In this document: positions 21,521 through 32,693 of the stretch, one piece after another
How the letters are laid out: every line of letters begins with the position of its first letter
How positions within the stretch are numbered: position 1 is the stretch's first letter
Made by a program: the position numbers and the translations under genes
The notes under the pieces: model-generated
What the model saw: only the letters and a program-made list of their open reading frames with translations
What the model was told of the DNA's origin: nothing
Databases searched by the model: none
Origin: Ilex aquifolium
Lineage: Eukaryota; Streptophyta; Magnoliopsida; Aquifoliales; Aquifoliaceae
Length of the DNA: 64,000 nt
NCBI GenBank assembly: GCA_951799425.1
Contig: OX637396.1
Span: 11,197,701 to 11,261,700, forward strand
Reading direction: 5' to 3'

Positions 21521-23697
21521 CCCCTCCTGTTTTGGTGAGCCCTTTAGAAGGAGAAGTCCTTACTCTCTACCTAGCAGTTTCAGATTTTTCAACTAGCGCA
21601 GCGCTGGTTAGGGAGCGAGACAGAGCTCAGCAACCAGTCTACTACTGCAGCAGAGCTCTGAGGGGGGCGGAGGAGAGATATCCAAAGATGGAGAAACTCG
21701 TTTTAGCTTTGGTTACAGCAGCTAGGAGACTTAGACCCTATTTCCAGGCTCATACTATCGAGGTTCCAACAAATCAGCCGATGAAGCAAGTGCTACATAA
21801 GTCGGAATCTTCTGGAAGGTTGGTTAAATGGGCCATAGAGTTCAGTGAGTTTGATATCAGATATAAGCCAAGAACTGCCATCAAAGGGCAAATTTTGGCA
21901 GATTTCATCGCAGAATTCACAGCAGCAGCACCAATGGAGATCACAGAGTTAGTACCCGACCTCCCCATATGGAAGCTTTTAGTGGATGAAGCTACCAATG
22001 CTCAAGGAAACGATGCAGGTTTAATCCTGACTTCTCCAGATGGAATAGATACCGAATATGCCCTCAGGTTTGGGTTTAAGGCCTCAAATAACGAGGCTGA
22101 ATATGAAACTGTCATCGCTGGACTCAATCTTGCTCGTTCCATGGAGGCAGAGCAGCTGGAGATCTGCAGTGACTCCCAATTAGTGGTGAAGCATATAGAA
22201 GAGTCTTATGTACCAAAGAGCGAAAAAATGGTCCTTTACCTCAAAAAGGTGCAAGAACTAATCAAGAAGTTTGTGCAGGTTAAGATCAGACACGTTCCCA
22301 GGACAGAAAATTCACGAGCAGATGCGTTGGCGAGGTTGGCAACAGCCTCGCAAGAAGACCTGGATAGGCTAATACCGGTGGAGCACCTTCCAGAGCCTTC
22401 AGTGAGCCTTGAGAAAGAGGAAGTGCTCCCAATCGTAGCTCAGCCGAGCTGGATGGACTCCATCATGAAATACCTGCGGGACGGAACCTTGCCAAACGAC
22501 CCCAAGGAGGCCTCCAAACTGAAAGCCAGGTCAGCTAGATTTTCTTTGTTGCAGGGAAATCTGTACAAACGAGGTTTTTCAGCACCACTCCTTAAATGTG
22601 TGGGGAATGAAGACGCCGACTATATACTCCGAGAAATGCATGAGGGAATCTGCGACAATCACATCGGAGCTCAGGCCTTGGCAGGAAAAACACTGAGGCA
22701 AGGGTATTATTGGCCCACTATGCTCAAGGACGCCACTAAATTGGTCAAGAGATGCAAGACTTGCCAGGAGCATGCCAATATTTCCCATTGTCCACCCGAG
22801 CTATTGACTTCGGTGATAAGCCCATGGCCTTTCCAACAGTGGGGTTTGGATATACTCAGACCCCTTCCCACCGGTGTGGGACAATGCAAGTTTGCCATTA
22901 TTGGGGTAGATTATTTCACCAAATGGGCGGAGGTTGAACCTTTGGCAACTATCACCGAACAAAAGGTGCAAAATTTTGTTTGGATATCTATAGTTTGCAG
23001 ATTTGGGGTTCCTAGAGCAGTCGTATCTGATAATGGAAAACAGTTTGACAACCTAAAATTTAAGAGGTTTTGCGCTGAGCTCGGGATAAAGAACTACTTC
23101 TCAGCTCCGGCACACCCCCAATCAAATGGACAAGCAGAGGTCACCATCAGAACCATAAAGACAGCTCTAAAGACCAAACTGGAAGATCTAAAAGGTAAGT
23201 GGGTGGAGTATATCCCTGAAGTGTTGTGGGCCTACAGGACCACTGCCAGGTCTGCAACTCAGGAAACCCTATTTGCCTTGGCTTTTGGAACCGAGGCGGT
23301 GGCACCTGTCGAGGTGGGGCTCCAATCACCTAGGGTTGAGTTTGCAGACGCCGAGCACAATGATGAATCTCTCCTACTGAGCCTCGATCTCTTGGATGAA
23401 AAGAGAGACAAAGCTCTACATCATATCCGAAGTTACCAAAGGAAAACAGCAAGGTATTATGACAGAAGGGTCAGGCACAAAAGCTTCAAGGCTGGAGATT
23501 TAGTGCTCAAGAAGCTACTGCCGGCGAGAAAGGACCCCACTCATGGGAAGCTGGGACCTAATTGGGAAGGACCGTATATCATATTAAGGGTAATTAGACC
23601 TGGAAATTACGAATGCAGACAGAGGAAGGAAAATTCTTACCTCACTTTTGGAATGCAGAACATCTTAAAAGGTTTTTTCAGTAAGTCTCCTTTGTAA
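21514..23697 (+). pseudogene. Tat-2 RNase H, second RNase H and integrase
   Basis: An open frame of about 727 codons in the shifted frame. First RNase H: YLAVSDFSTSAALV...YYCSRALRGAEERYPKMEKL; its third catalytic position reads PTNQP where an Asp is expected, as befits the degenerate native domain of Tat. Second, archaeal-type RNase H: LLVDEATNAQ, NNEAEYE, CSDSQLV and SRADALA, so its D-E-D-D set is present. Integrase: HEGICDNHIG...CKTC zinc finger, GLDIL, SDNGKQF and GQAEVTIRTIK (D, D, E present), then LGPNWEGPYII. The last 20 codons (RQRKENSYLTFGMQNILKG) are out of the usual pattern, so another small frameshift near 23620 is likely. Confidence 0.85.
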
Positions 23698-23760
23698 CGA
23701 AGAGATTTTCAATAAGCGGCGAGTTTTTGATTTATTCATGGGTAGCTATTCAACACATCA
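23698..23760 (+). other. Tat-2 spacer between integrase and tandem array
   Basis: A short untranslated stretch, with no feature recognised. Confidence 0.4.
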
Positions 23761-23938
23761 AAGTTCATAATCTGAGCCATGTAGCTCACGATGAACATCT
23801 AAGTTCATAATCTGAGCCATGTAGCTCACGATGAACATCTAAGTTCATAAACCAGCAGCTCACGATGAACATCAAAGTTCATAATCTGAGCCATGTAGCT
23901 CACAAATGAATTCTTAAGTTCGTAAACCTGAGCCATGT
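23761..23938 (+). repeat. Tat-2 40-bp tandem array, left part
   Basis: Four to five units of a roughly 40-bp repeat, AAGTTCATAATCTGAGCCAT followed by GTAGCTCACGATGAACATCT. Two subtypes occur: TCTGAGCCATGTAGCTC and AATGAGCCCAGCAGCTC. The array is cut inside GCCATGT by Tekay-C and resumes at 32694. Tandem arrays between pol and the 3' LTR are known in Tat elements and can seed satellite DNA. Confidence 0.9.
23934..23938. repeat. Target site duplication CATGT (left) of Tekay-C
   Basis: CATGT lies directly before the left LTR and is repeated at 32694-32698. Joining the flanks restores a normal array unit (GCCATGTAGCTCAC). Confidence 0.95.
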
Positions 23939-24197
23939 TGTAATGCCCCAAAACACACCCTGGACGGCATTACATACTAAAACCATTTACATCACGAGAG
24001 CACTAATATCATCCATAAATAAATTCAACTTCATTCATCATCCATAAAATATTTACATCATTATCCAAAAGAATATGCCCAACCATGGCATTTACATCTC
24101 AAAGATTAATTAAAGTAGCACAGCGGAATAGCAAAAGAAACTAGACCTTACAGTGTCCAAAAGAATAACCTAGTCTAGTACAAAAGAAGCTACATCT

Positions 24198-24320
24198 CTA
24201 CATATCCACCTCGGGATCTAGGTTCCCCTCGAGTGGAGCCTCCCAATGCCCTGACTCGTCGATGCCGAGATCCTCCTCTAGCACCAAATCTGAAAAATGT
24301 AATTTGTAGGGGATGAGCAT
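24198..24320 (-). CDS. Small LTR-internal ORF (40 codons), left LTR
   Basis: ATG at 24320, TAG at 24198. It starts MLIPYKLHFSDLVLEEDLG and ends WEAPLEGNLDPEVDM. The solo LTR at 51417-52890 has the related ending DEEFGLDEHVNWEAQIDGN then VDPEMDV at the same place. Differences over this stretch are mostly silent (GAA/GAG, GAC/GAT) or conservative (I/L, D/E, V/L, M/V), which suggests protein-level constraint. The upstream DNA also aligns, but with a one-base frame difference, so the true start could lie further 5' or be spliced. Product and role are unknown. Confidence 0.35.
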   Translation of the reverse strand: MLIPYKLHFSDLVLEEDLGIDESGHWEAPLEGNLDPEVDM

Positions 24321-25540
24321 GAAGCTCTGTAGCAAAATCTTCCCACACTCAAACAAGGTTTAGAAAAACATATAAGACGGTTGGTCTCATTTTCACAAAT
24401 AGCAGATATACCATTTTGAAGGAAAAGCAGGATATTTTAAATAGATCTCAAGTTTAAATGTTCGCAAGAATTTAAATGAACCGTAAAGCGCAGTCACAAT
24501 TATCACCATAACCATTTCCGACAGGTCCTTGTGGAGTCCCATACCTCCACAAACACTCGTTGGAAACCATTTCGTAACAATAATAATAATCTCATTTCTT
24601 ATGTATATTGATTCATCCCCGTACCATGTATGTTGATTGCTTCTCATGGATCTACCCAACGATTATACCTAGTCCACCTATTTACATCATAATCACAAGC
24701 ACTATAGAAAATGGCGTCTACCATCCCAATGGCAGTGACGAGTCCCTTCCTAGGAAAAGTATACTATCCCTTGTTCGAACTCCAGTGAACGATAGTGGTT
24801 TCATTACCAAATGACAACCCACTACAAGTGCTAGGAAACCATCTCACCCCCACTGGGGTAGACTAACCTCTAACACTCTACGGCATCTCTCGAAGGCAAT
24901 CCAAGTCCCTCACAACAACCATACAATTGAGGAAACCAACATATTCTCAATTCATCAACATTTCAAGGAATTACCAAATTCCACAATTTCTAATATAATG
25001 TTTCATAACATGATGGAAGAAAAAGGAGCAAGAGATCATCATAAGTAACATTTTGGTGTATAATATCAAACACTAAAGTTTTGAAAGCAATACCAAGGGA
25101 AACTAGAGGGAAAAGTCAATTTCTCTTTAAAACAAAGGTTTGAAGATGAAAAGGAGAAATTTAATAGTTACCCAACCATCACAATGTTCAAAACATGGCA
25201 TTTATTTCAAAAGGAACAAGAATCATGTATTTAATAGCAAGTACATATGATTTAAAGCCAAAAGAATACATATAATGTAGCCCTAGCCTCAATGTAAGAA
25301 CATAGGAAGAAATCCCCTACCTTATGCTCTTGAAGAAACCTAGGGTTTGAGTCTTGGATCACTTGTGAGCCCTTTGTCTTTCCTTTTTATCTTGAGTTTT
25401 CTCTCTCTCTCTTTCTCTCTAAGGGTTTCTAGGAAGGTTAGGGTAAGAGGGAGATGAAGAAATGGGGCAAATGAGATGTGGGATGGGTTTTATAACACAA
25501 AAATCCCGACTTTTAACTGTTTAGCGGGCGTCAGACAGAT

Positions 25541-25628
25541 GGTACCGGTACCCAGTACCGGTACCATTTAGTACCGGTACCATTCAGTACCGGTACCGGA
25601 AACCTTCTGGAATCGGGGTACCGGTACC
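25541..25628. repeat. GGTACC/ACCGGT minisatellite in Tekay-C 3' LTR
   Basis: Units GGTACCGGTACC with CAGTACC, ATTTAGTACC and ATTCAGTACC linkers. It is upstream of the TATA box in transcription direction, thus in U3. It has the same core as the Athila array, although the LTRs are otherwise unrelated. Confidence 0.95.
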
Positions 25629-25945
25629 AATTACCCAGTTTTGCCTATTTCTTTTGTTTTCCATTTCCAATCTATTCCAAAACTAACCAAATCCATCACA
25701 AACCTCTCCAACACATATTTATACACCAAACCTATCTAATACAAGTTATAGGACCTAACATTTTATATTTTCACTCACTAAAACTAAATTTCCACTATGA
25801 TTTTCAATAACATTTTAAATCTTTTACTTTTCAATTTTTACAAAGTTCAAACCCACTTCAATTCCCCTATCCACATCTTTACAACCATTATTTGCTATAT
25901 CTATATATCCATATGCATATATAAAAGAAAATGCGGGGTGTTACA

Positions 25946-25958
25946 ATCCAACCCCCTT
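25946..25958 (-). promoter_or_regulatory. Polypurine tract of Tekay-C
   Basis: On the minus strand AAGGGGGTTGGAT directly precedes the first TG of the 3' LTR. Confidence 0.8.
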
Positions 25959-25986
25959 AAAGAAAGTTTCGTCCTCGAAACTTACC

Positions 25987-26259
25987 TCAAGTAGTAAATA
26001 AATGTGGATACTTCTCCCGCATTTCTGGCTCCGGTTCCCAAGTAGCTTCTTCCACTCCATGGTGTTGCCACAAAACCTTCACTAGTCGGATGACTTTGTT
26101 ACGAAGTACCTTCTCTTTGGCATCGAGAATCTTCAACGGTTGTTCTTCGTAGGTTGCTCCCTCTTGAATTTCAATATCTTCCAAGTCTACGACCGGCGTT
26201 GCATCCGATTGACACTTTCTCAACATCGACACGTGGAACACGTCATGTACCCCATACAA
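25987..26259 (-). pseudogene. Tekay-C integrase C-terminus with chromodomain
   Basis: It continues the integrase frame after a TAG at about 26260-26262, where P-A-stop-L-Y-G-V-H-D stands for the expected Q-L-Y-G-V-H-D; CAG to TAG fits. It carries VHDVFHVSMLRKCQSD and the chromodomain-like core VIRLVKVLWQHHGVEEATWE, ending REKYPHLFTT. In chromoviruses this domain guides integration to chromatin with particular histone marks; the exact binding of this one is not known. Confidence 0.85.
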
Positions 26260-27168
26260 CTAAGCTGGTAATCGCAACTGATACGCCGCTTTGCCCACAA
26301 CTTTGATCACTTCAAATGGCCCGGTATATCTTGGCGCTAACTTCCCTTTCTTTCCGAATCGAAACACGCCCTTCTTGGGTGACACCTTGAAAAATACGTA
26401 GTCTCCTACCTTGAACTCTAAAGGTCTTCGTCTATGGTCCGCATAGCTCTTCTGTCTACTTTGCGCCGTCCGTAGCCTCTCTCGGATGAGTTGAATCTTC
26501 TTCGTAGTTTCTCGAACAATGTCTGGTCCCAACAAACTACTCTCACCGGCTTCTAACCAACACGTCGGTGATCGGCATGGTCTTCCATACAATGCTTCAT
26601 ACGGTGCCATCCCAATACTTTCTTGATAGCTGTTGTTGTAAGCAAACTCCACCAACGGTAAGTGGTCGCTCCAACTCCCCGTGAAGTCCAACACACAAGC
26701 CCGCAACATGTCTTCAAGAATCTGGATTACCCTCTCGGATTGGCCATCCGTTTGGGGATGAAAAGCGGTGCTGAAGTGCAACTCTGTCCCCATAGCTCTT
26801 TGAAGACTTTGCCAAAATTGCGCCACGAAACGAGAATCACGATCCGACACAATGGATAGTGGAACTCCATGCAATCTCACTATCTCGCGAATATAGAGCT
26901 TGCTCAGGGTCTCTAACGTGTCGGTGGTCTTCATACCCAAGAAGTGAGCGGACTTGGTGAGTCTATCAACGAGGACCCATACGGCATTATGCCCTCGTGA
27001 AGTCTGTGGAAAACCAGATACGAAGTCCATGGTGATGTGATCCCACTTCCACTCTGGGATAGGCAAAGACTGTAGGACTCCTCCTGGCCTTTGGTGCTCA
27101 ATCTTCACCTGCTGGCACACCGTACATTTTGCCAATACTTGGCCACATCTCGCTTCATTCCCCTCCAC
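26260..27168 (-). pseudogene. Tekay-C integrase core
   Basis: It contains [16 protein letters not shown] (second half of the zinc finger), the core Asp in [10 protein letters not shown], Asp in [11 protein letters not shown] and Glu in [14 protein letters not shown], with 35 residues between the last two as usual. Then come [20 protein letters not shown] and a GPF module ([11 protein letters not shown]). Catalytic residues are intact. The 5' end overlaps the preceding segment in another frame (27105-27168), which marks a one-base indel inside the HHCC finger. Confidence 0.85.
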
Positions 27169-27506
27169 CAGTATTGACGCTTCATGTCCCTATACATCTT
27201 TGTGCTACCGGGGTGGATAGCAAACTTGGAGCGATGACACTCTCCAAGTATTTCCTCCTTTAGGGACGAATCATTGGGAACACATAGCTTCTCCCCATAT
27301 CTCAACTCTCCATTCTTCCAAGATCATCCTTCCATCACTTCTCCATTCTCTAATCGGGCTCTAATCAGGTCGAGTTCCGAATCCAGGCATTGCAACTCCA
27401 CCACTCGTTGCATAAGCGTCGATTGAGCTATAAGGTTGAATATAGAGGGTTGATACTCCGGTCCATCCACCCATAGATCGTACTCCTCCAATGCATCAAT
27501 CATTTT
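27105..27506 (-). pseudogene. Tekay-C RNase H-integrase linker and zinc-finger start
   Basis: After the TAG at 27507 the frame goes on with KMIDALEEYDLWVDGPEYQP and reaches a TGA near 27330, where GEVMEG-stop-SWKNGELRYGEK is read. It then continues with [20 protein letters not shown] and [13 protein letters not shown], the usual H-x-H part of the integrase zinc finger. The frame is lost at WQNVRCASR, where CxxC should follow. Confidence 0.75.
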
Positions 27507-30089
27507 CTACCTATTTACTGCAAGAGAATTGATTTCACCCCGAGACTTCCTGCTAAGAACATCGGCAACTACATTGGCCTTCCCCGGATGGTAGTTGAGC
27601 GTGAACTCATAATCTTCCAAGTACTCAATCCACCTTCTCTGCCGGAGATTCAAGTCTTTCTGTGTGAAGATATACTTGAGGCTTTTATGGTCCGAGAACA
27701 CTTGAAATTTCTCCCCGTATAAATAACATCTCCACAGCTTAAGAGCAAACACCACCGCAGCTAGCTCCAAGTCGTGTGTGGGATAATTCTGCTCATGCAC
27801 CTTGAGTTGCCTCGAGCCATAATCCACTACCTTCCCTCCTTGCATTAGAACGCATCCCAAGCCTCGTAGTGAAGCATCGGTATAGACATCGTAGCCTTCC
27901 CCACTACTCGGAATAATGAGGATAGGTGCCGTCGTCAACTTCTCCTTCAAGGTGCAGAAAGCTAGTTCACACGCTTGAGTCCACGAAAATTTCTCCCCCT
28001 TCTTTGTAAGGAGAGTCATTGGCATCGCAAGCTTGGAGAATCCTTCCACAAACCTACGATAATAGCCGGCTAACCCCAAGAAACTCCGTACTTCTGTCAC
28101 ATTCTTCGGTGGTTCCCATTTCATCACGGCCTCAATCTTTGCGGGATCAACCGCTACTCCCTGCTCGGACACAACATGGCCAAGGAACTTCACTTCCTTC
28201 ATCCAAAACTCACACTTGCTCATCTTCGCATATAACTTATGTTCTCTCAATGTTTGTAGCACCATAGAGAGATGACGAGCATGTTCCTCCTGGGTCTGTG
28301 AGTAAACCAATATGTCATCAATAAATACAATGACAAACTGGTCGAGGTAAGGCCGGAAGACTCTGTGCATCAAGTCCATGAAGGCTGCGGGGGCATTCGT
28401 CAATCCGAACGGCATCACCGTATACTCGAAATGACCATATCGGGTACGGAAAGCAGTCTTAGGAATATCCTCCTCCTTAATCCGCAGCTGATGATACCCC
28501 GTGCGAAGATCAATCTTGGAGTAATACTTCGACCCCTTCAACTGATCAAATAAGTCATCAATTCTCAGCAACGGATATTTATTCTTTACGGTAACCCTAT
28601 TCAACCTCCGATAATCCGTGCACAACCGTAGAGTCTCATCAGTTTTCTTCACAAAGAGGACCGGGGCTCCCCAGGGTGAAGTGCTGAGACGGATAAACCC
28701 AATCGCCAACAAATGATCCAATTGCTTCCTTAGCTCCTTCAACTCCAAAGGTGCCATCCGGTAGGGAGCAATGGATATGGGTTCGGTTCCCGGATAGAGG
28801 TCGATCTTGAACTCAATTTCCCTATGGGGCGGTAATCCGGGTAATTCCTCGGGAAAAACATCCGAAAATTCCGATACAATTAACACCACATCCGTGTGGA
28901 GTTTGTCCTGGTTATCTCCCATCAAGCTAGCTAAGAAACTCAATTGACTTCCCGCTTTCGCTTTTAAGAATCTACTACCCGTAGTAGGAAATGGATGGAA
29001 AGAATCTCGGGTATTCACAAAACTAAAAATGACTCCTCCCGGTAACTGAAATGTAATCCGCTTGCGGAAACAATCCATTATCGCCCGGAAAACAGATAAC
29101 AAGTTCATCCCGAAAATCACATCATACCCCTTTATCTCTAACGCAATCAAATCTACAATCAACTCTTGCTCCCCAATACGAAGCACACATTCTCTACATA
29201 CCCTAGTTGTATCCAATCGTTCTCCCGTAGGCAAGTCAACATTCAATGCATGTTCTAGCTTCTCGAAACTCAATCCCAAATTCATAGCATATGCAGTACG
29301 TATAAAAGAATAAGTAGCACCGGGATCGAATAAGATTCGGGCCCAAGAATTATAAAGAAGAACGATACCTTCCACAACGGCATGGGAAACATCTTCCTCC
29401 GCTTGGGTCAAAGCAAATACCCTCCCCTGAGTGGCACCGCCTAGGGCTAGAGCTCCCAACGGCCTCTGCTGCTGTAGTGGCTTGTTTGCAGCCACTTGTC
29501 TTGTCGCTTGGTTGTCCCTCGGTGGAAGCGTTGGACAATTGTGTCTGAGGTGCCCCACTCCTCCACATGCGAAACACTGACGAGGGTCTGTGGCTGTCCT
29601 CCCCGGTACACCTCCTACTCCTCTAGCTACCTGAGGTCTCTGTCCCCCTGCCTGATCTGGGCGACGGTAGGGTGCCGCCCTCTGTGCTCCACTAGTGCTA
29701 GGGCTCGTCCTGATCGGACCTCCTCTCCCGAAGCTCTGTCGTCGCTGGCTGTCATCTATATCTCTCTCCACTAGGGTAGCTCTATCAACAATATCCCCAT
29801 ACTCTCGGATCTTGAGAGCCACCAGCTTCTCCCTGATAGTCGGCCTCAAGCCCTGCTCAAAGCGCTTGGCCCTGTTGGCCTCAGTAGCTATAAACTCCGT
29901 AGCGTAACGGGATAGCTCATCAAACCTCCTCTCGTACTCGGCCACTGTCATGCTACCCTGTCGTAGCGCAAGGAAATCGGCCTTCATCTTGTCCCTGACT
30001 GATTCAGGGAAGTACTTGTCTTGGAAGATTTGGTCGAACTCCTCCCAAGTGCATCGGTGTTCCTCCTTCGTTTCACTGAGTCCCACCAA
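27507..30089 (-). pseudogene. Tekay-C gag C-terminus, protease, RT and RNase H
   Basis: An open frame of 860 codons. Domains in order: gag ([32 protein letters not shown]); zinc knuckle [14 protein letters not shown]; protease with [13 protein letters not shown] with [40 protein letters not shown] and the catalytic FIDDILVYS; RNase H with [39 protein letters not shown] and NVVADVLSR. Catalytic residues are present; the protease has DPGAT, as is usual in this clade. The 5' end is joined to gag by a frameshift near 30070-30090. Confidence 0.9.
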
Positions 30090-30478
30090 TGGTCGGCCTC
30101 TCCCTCGAACAAGTAGATAGCTAGGCCCACCCGTAAGTCCTCGGCAACTCCCATGCCGTCACAAATCTTTTTCACTCGGCGGATCCATCTATCCGCATCC
30201 AAAGGGTTAGAGCTCCCTTGGAAAGTAGGCGGGCGTTGCCTCAGAAACTCTCGGAGAACTATCATTCTCCTATTCTCCTCTCCGTTGCCGGGTACTTGGG
30301 CTAGTGGATGAGCCCCACCGTTATGGTTGTTCCCATTCTGGTGTTGTACCAGAGTGGTCAGCTCCCTTAGGCATTGATAAATGCCATTCATTGCATCGGG
30401 AGGTGGTGGCGGTGGTGGGTTTGCTTGGCCTCCACGACCACGCCCACGTCCACGTCCACGTACACGTTCACCGTCCAT
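29984..30478 (-). pseudogene. Tekay-C gag N-terminus
   Basis: Start taken at the ATG at 30478 (MDGERVRGRGRGRGRGG), 184 bases inside the PBS. A Pro-rich stretch is followed by the gag domain ([37 protein letters not shown]). The frame is lost right after WWDSVK near 30080 and the domain continues in the frame of the next segment ([12 protein letters not shown]). Confidence 0.85.
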
Positions 30479-30661
30479 CCTGCACATCAATTCACAATTT
30501 AGTTTCATTGATGTACAAGACATAAACTAAAGGGATATGTAGGATGTCTTGATTTAAGCACAAGGCATACACAATATTTAACATACAATTTCCTTCACCC
30601 TAAACCTAAGTCTCTAGTGGTAATCCATAACCTACAGCTCCCATGTAAGACCTAAAGCCTA

Positions 30662-30674
30662 GGCTCTGATACCA
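30662..30674 (-). promoter_or_regulatory. Primer binding site, complementary to initiator tRNA-Met
   Basis: On the plus strand GGCTCTGATACCA equals the 3' end of plant tRNA-iMet. It lies 4 bases inside the 5' LTR (30679). Confidence 0.93.
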
Positions 30675-30937
30675 AATCTGTAACGCCCCAAAACACACCC
30701 TGGACGGCATTACATACTAAAACCATTTACATCACGAGAGCACTAATATCATCCATAAATAAATTCAACTTCATTCATCATCCATAAAATATTTACATCA
30801 TTATCCAAAAGAATATGCCCAACCATGGCATTTACATCTCAAAGATTAATTAAAGTAGCACAGCGGAATAGCAAAAGAAACTAGACCTTACAGTGTCCAA
30901 AAGAATAACCTAGTCTAGTACAAAAGAAGCTACATCT

Positions 30938-31060
30938 CTACATATCCACCTCGGGATCTAGGTTCCCCTCGAGTGGAGCCTCCCAATGCCCTGACTCGTC
31001 GATGCCGAGATCCTCCTCTAGCACCAAATCTGAAAAATGTAATTTGTAGGGGATGAGCAT
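30938..31060 (-). CDS. Small LTR-internal ORF (40 codons), right LTR
   Basis: Identical to the ORF at 24198-24320. In the 5' LTR it lies downstream of the TATA box, so it would be near the start of the element transcript and upstream of gag. Its role is unknown. Confidence 0.35.
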   Translation of the reverse strand: MLIPYKLHFSDLVLEEDLGIDESGHWEAPLEGNLDPEVDM

Positions 31061-32280
31061 GAAGCTCTGTAGCAAAATCTTCCCACACTCAAACAAGGTT
31101 TAGAAAAACATATAAGACGGTTGGTCTCATTTTCACAAATAGCAGATATACCATTTTGAAGGAAAAACAGGATATTTTAAATAGATCTCAATTTTAAATG
31201 TTCGCAAGAATTTAAATGAACCGTAAAGCGCAGTCACAATTATCACCATAACCATTTCCGACAGGTCCTTGTGGAGTCCCATACCTCCACAAACACTCGT
31301 TGGAAACCATTTCGTAACAATAATAATAATCTCATTTCTTATGTATATTGATTCATCCCCGTACCATGTATGTTGATTGCTTCTCATGGATCTACCCAAC
31401 GATTATACCTAGTCCATCTATTTACATCATAATCACAAGCACTATAGAAAAGGGCGTCTACCATCCCAATGGCAGTGACGAGTCCCTTCCTAGGAAAAGT
31501 ATACTATCCCTTGTTCGAACTCCAGTGAACGATAGTGGTTTCATTACCAAATGACAACCCACTACAAGTGCTAGGAAACCATCTCACCCCCACTGGGGTA
31601 GACTAACCTCTAACACTCTACGGCATCTCTCGAAGGCAATCCAAGTCCCTCACAACAACCATACAATTGAGGAAACCAACATATTCTCAATTCATCAACA
31701 TTTCAAGGAATTACCAAATTCCACAATTTCTAATATAATGTTTCATAACATGATGGAAGAAAAAGGAGCAAGAGATCATCATAAGTAACATTTTGGTGTA
31801 TAATATCAAACACTAAAGTTTTGAAAGCAATACCAAGGGAAAATAGAGGGAAAAGTCCATTTCTCTTTAAAACCAAGGTTTGAAGATGAAAAGGAGAAAT
31901 TTAATAGTTACCCAACCATCACAATGTTCAAAACATGGCATTTATTTCAAAAGGAACAAGAATCATGTATTTAATAGCAAGTACATATGATTTAAAACCA
32001 AAAGAATACATATAATGTAGCCCTAGCCTCAATGTAAGAACATAGGAAGAAATCCCCTACCTTATGCTCTTGAAGAAACCTAGGGTTTGAGTCTTGGATC
32101 ACTTGTGAGCCCTTTGTCTTTCCTTTTTATCTTGAGTTTTCTCTCTCTCTCTTTCTCTCTAAGGGTTTCTAGGAAGGTTAGGGTAAGAGGGAGATGAAGA
32201 AATGGGGCAAACGAGATGTGGGATGGGTTTTATAACACAAAAATCCCGACTTTTAACTGTTTAGCGGGCGTCAGACAGAT

Positions 32281-32377
32281 GGTACCGGTACCCAGTACCG
32301 GTACCAAACCTTCTGGAATCGGGGTACCGGTAATCAGTACCGGTACCATTCAGTACCGGTACCCAGTACCGGTACCA
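32281..32377. repeat. GGTACC/ACCGGT minisatellite in Tekay-C 5' LTR, rearranged
   Basis: Same units as at 25541-25628, but the unique segment AAACCTTCTGGAATCGGG stands between units rather than near the end. The array has therefore been reshuffled between the two LTRs of one element. Confidence 0.95.
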
Positions 32378-32693
32378 ATTACCCAGTTTTGCCTATTTCT
32401 TTTGTTTTCCATTTCCAATCTATTCAAAAACTAACCAAATCCATCACAAACTTCTCCAACACATATTTATACACCAAACCTATCTAATACAAGTTATAGG
32501 ACCTAACATTTTATATTTTCACTCACTAAAACTAAATTTTCACTATGATTTTCAATAACATTTTAAATCTTTTACTTTTCAATTTTTACAAAGTTCAAAC
32601 CCACTTCAATTCCCCTATCCACATCTTTACAACCATTATTTGCTATATCTATATATCCATATGCATATATAAAAGAAAATGCGGAGTGTTACA

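Larger units (their letters stand above)
23939..25945 (-). repeat. Tekay-C 3' LTR (left copy, 2007 bp)
   Basis: It begins TGTAATGCCCCAAAACACAC and ends GGGGTGTTACA. It aligns with the right copy at an offset of 6740. On the minus strand a TATA box (TTATAAAACCC, 25488-25494) precedes a CT-rich start region. Confidence 0.95.
23939..32693 (-). mobile_element. Tekay-C: Tekay/Del-like chromovirus, full length, damaged (8755 bp)
   Basis: LTRs 23939-25945 and 30679-32693, PBS complementary to initiator tRNA-Met, PPT and TSD CATGT define it. On the minus strand: gag, protease, RT, RNase H, integrase, chromodomain. A 2-kb LTR, an iMet PBS and a C-terminal chromodomain point to the Tekay/Del clade. 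The LTRs differ by roughly a dozen substitutions by eye plus array changes. Coding is broken by a frameshift in gag, two stops before integrase, a frameshift in the integrase zinc finger and a TAG before the chromodomain. Confidence 0.93.
30679..32693 (-). repeat. Tekay-C 5' LTR (right copy, 2015 bp)
   Basis: Begins TGTAACGCCCC and ends GAGTGTTACA. The TATA box on the minus strand is at 32228-32234. It differs from the left copy at about a dozen single positions and in the minisatellite arrangement. Confidence 0.95.

Noticed and set aside
30304-30525. Plus-strand frame with HVHVHVHV
   Set aside because: It is the antisense of the RGRGRG repeat at the start of Tekay-C gag.
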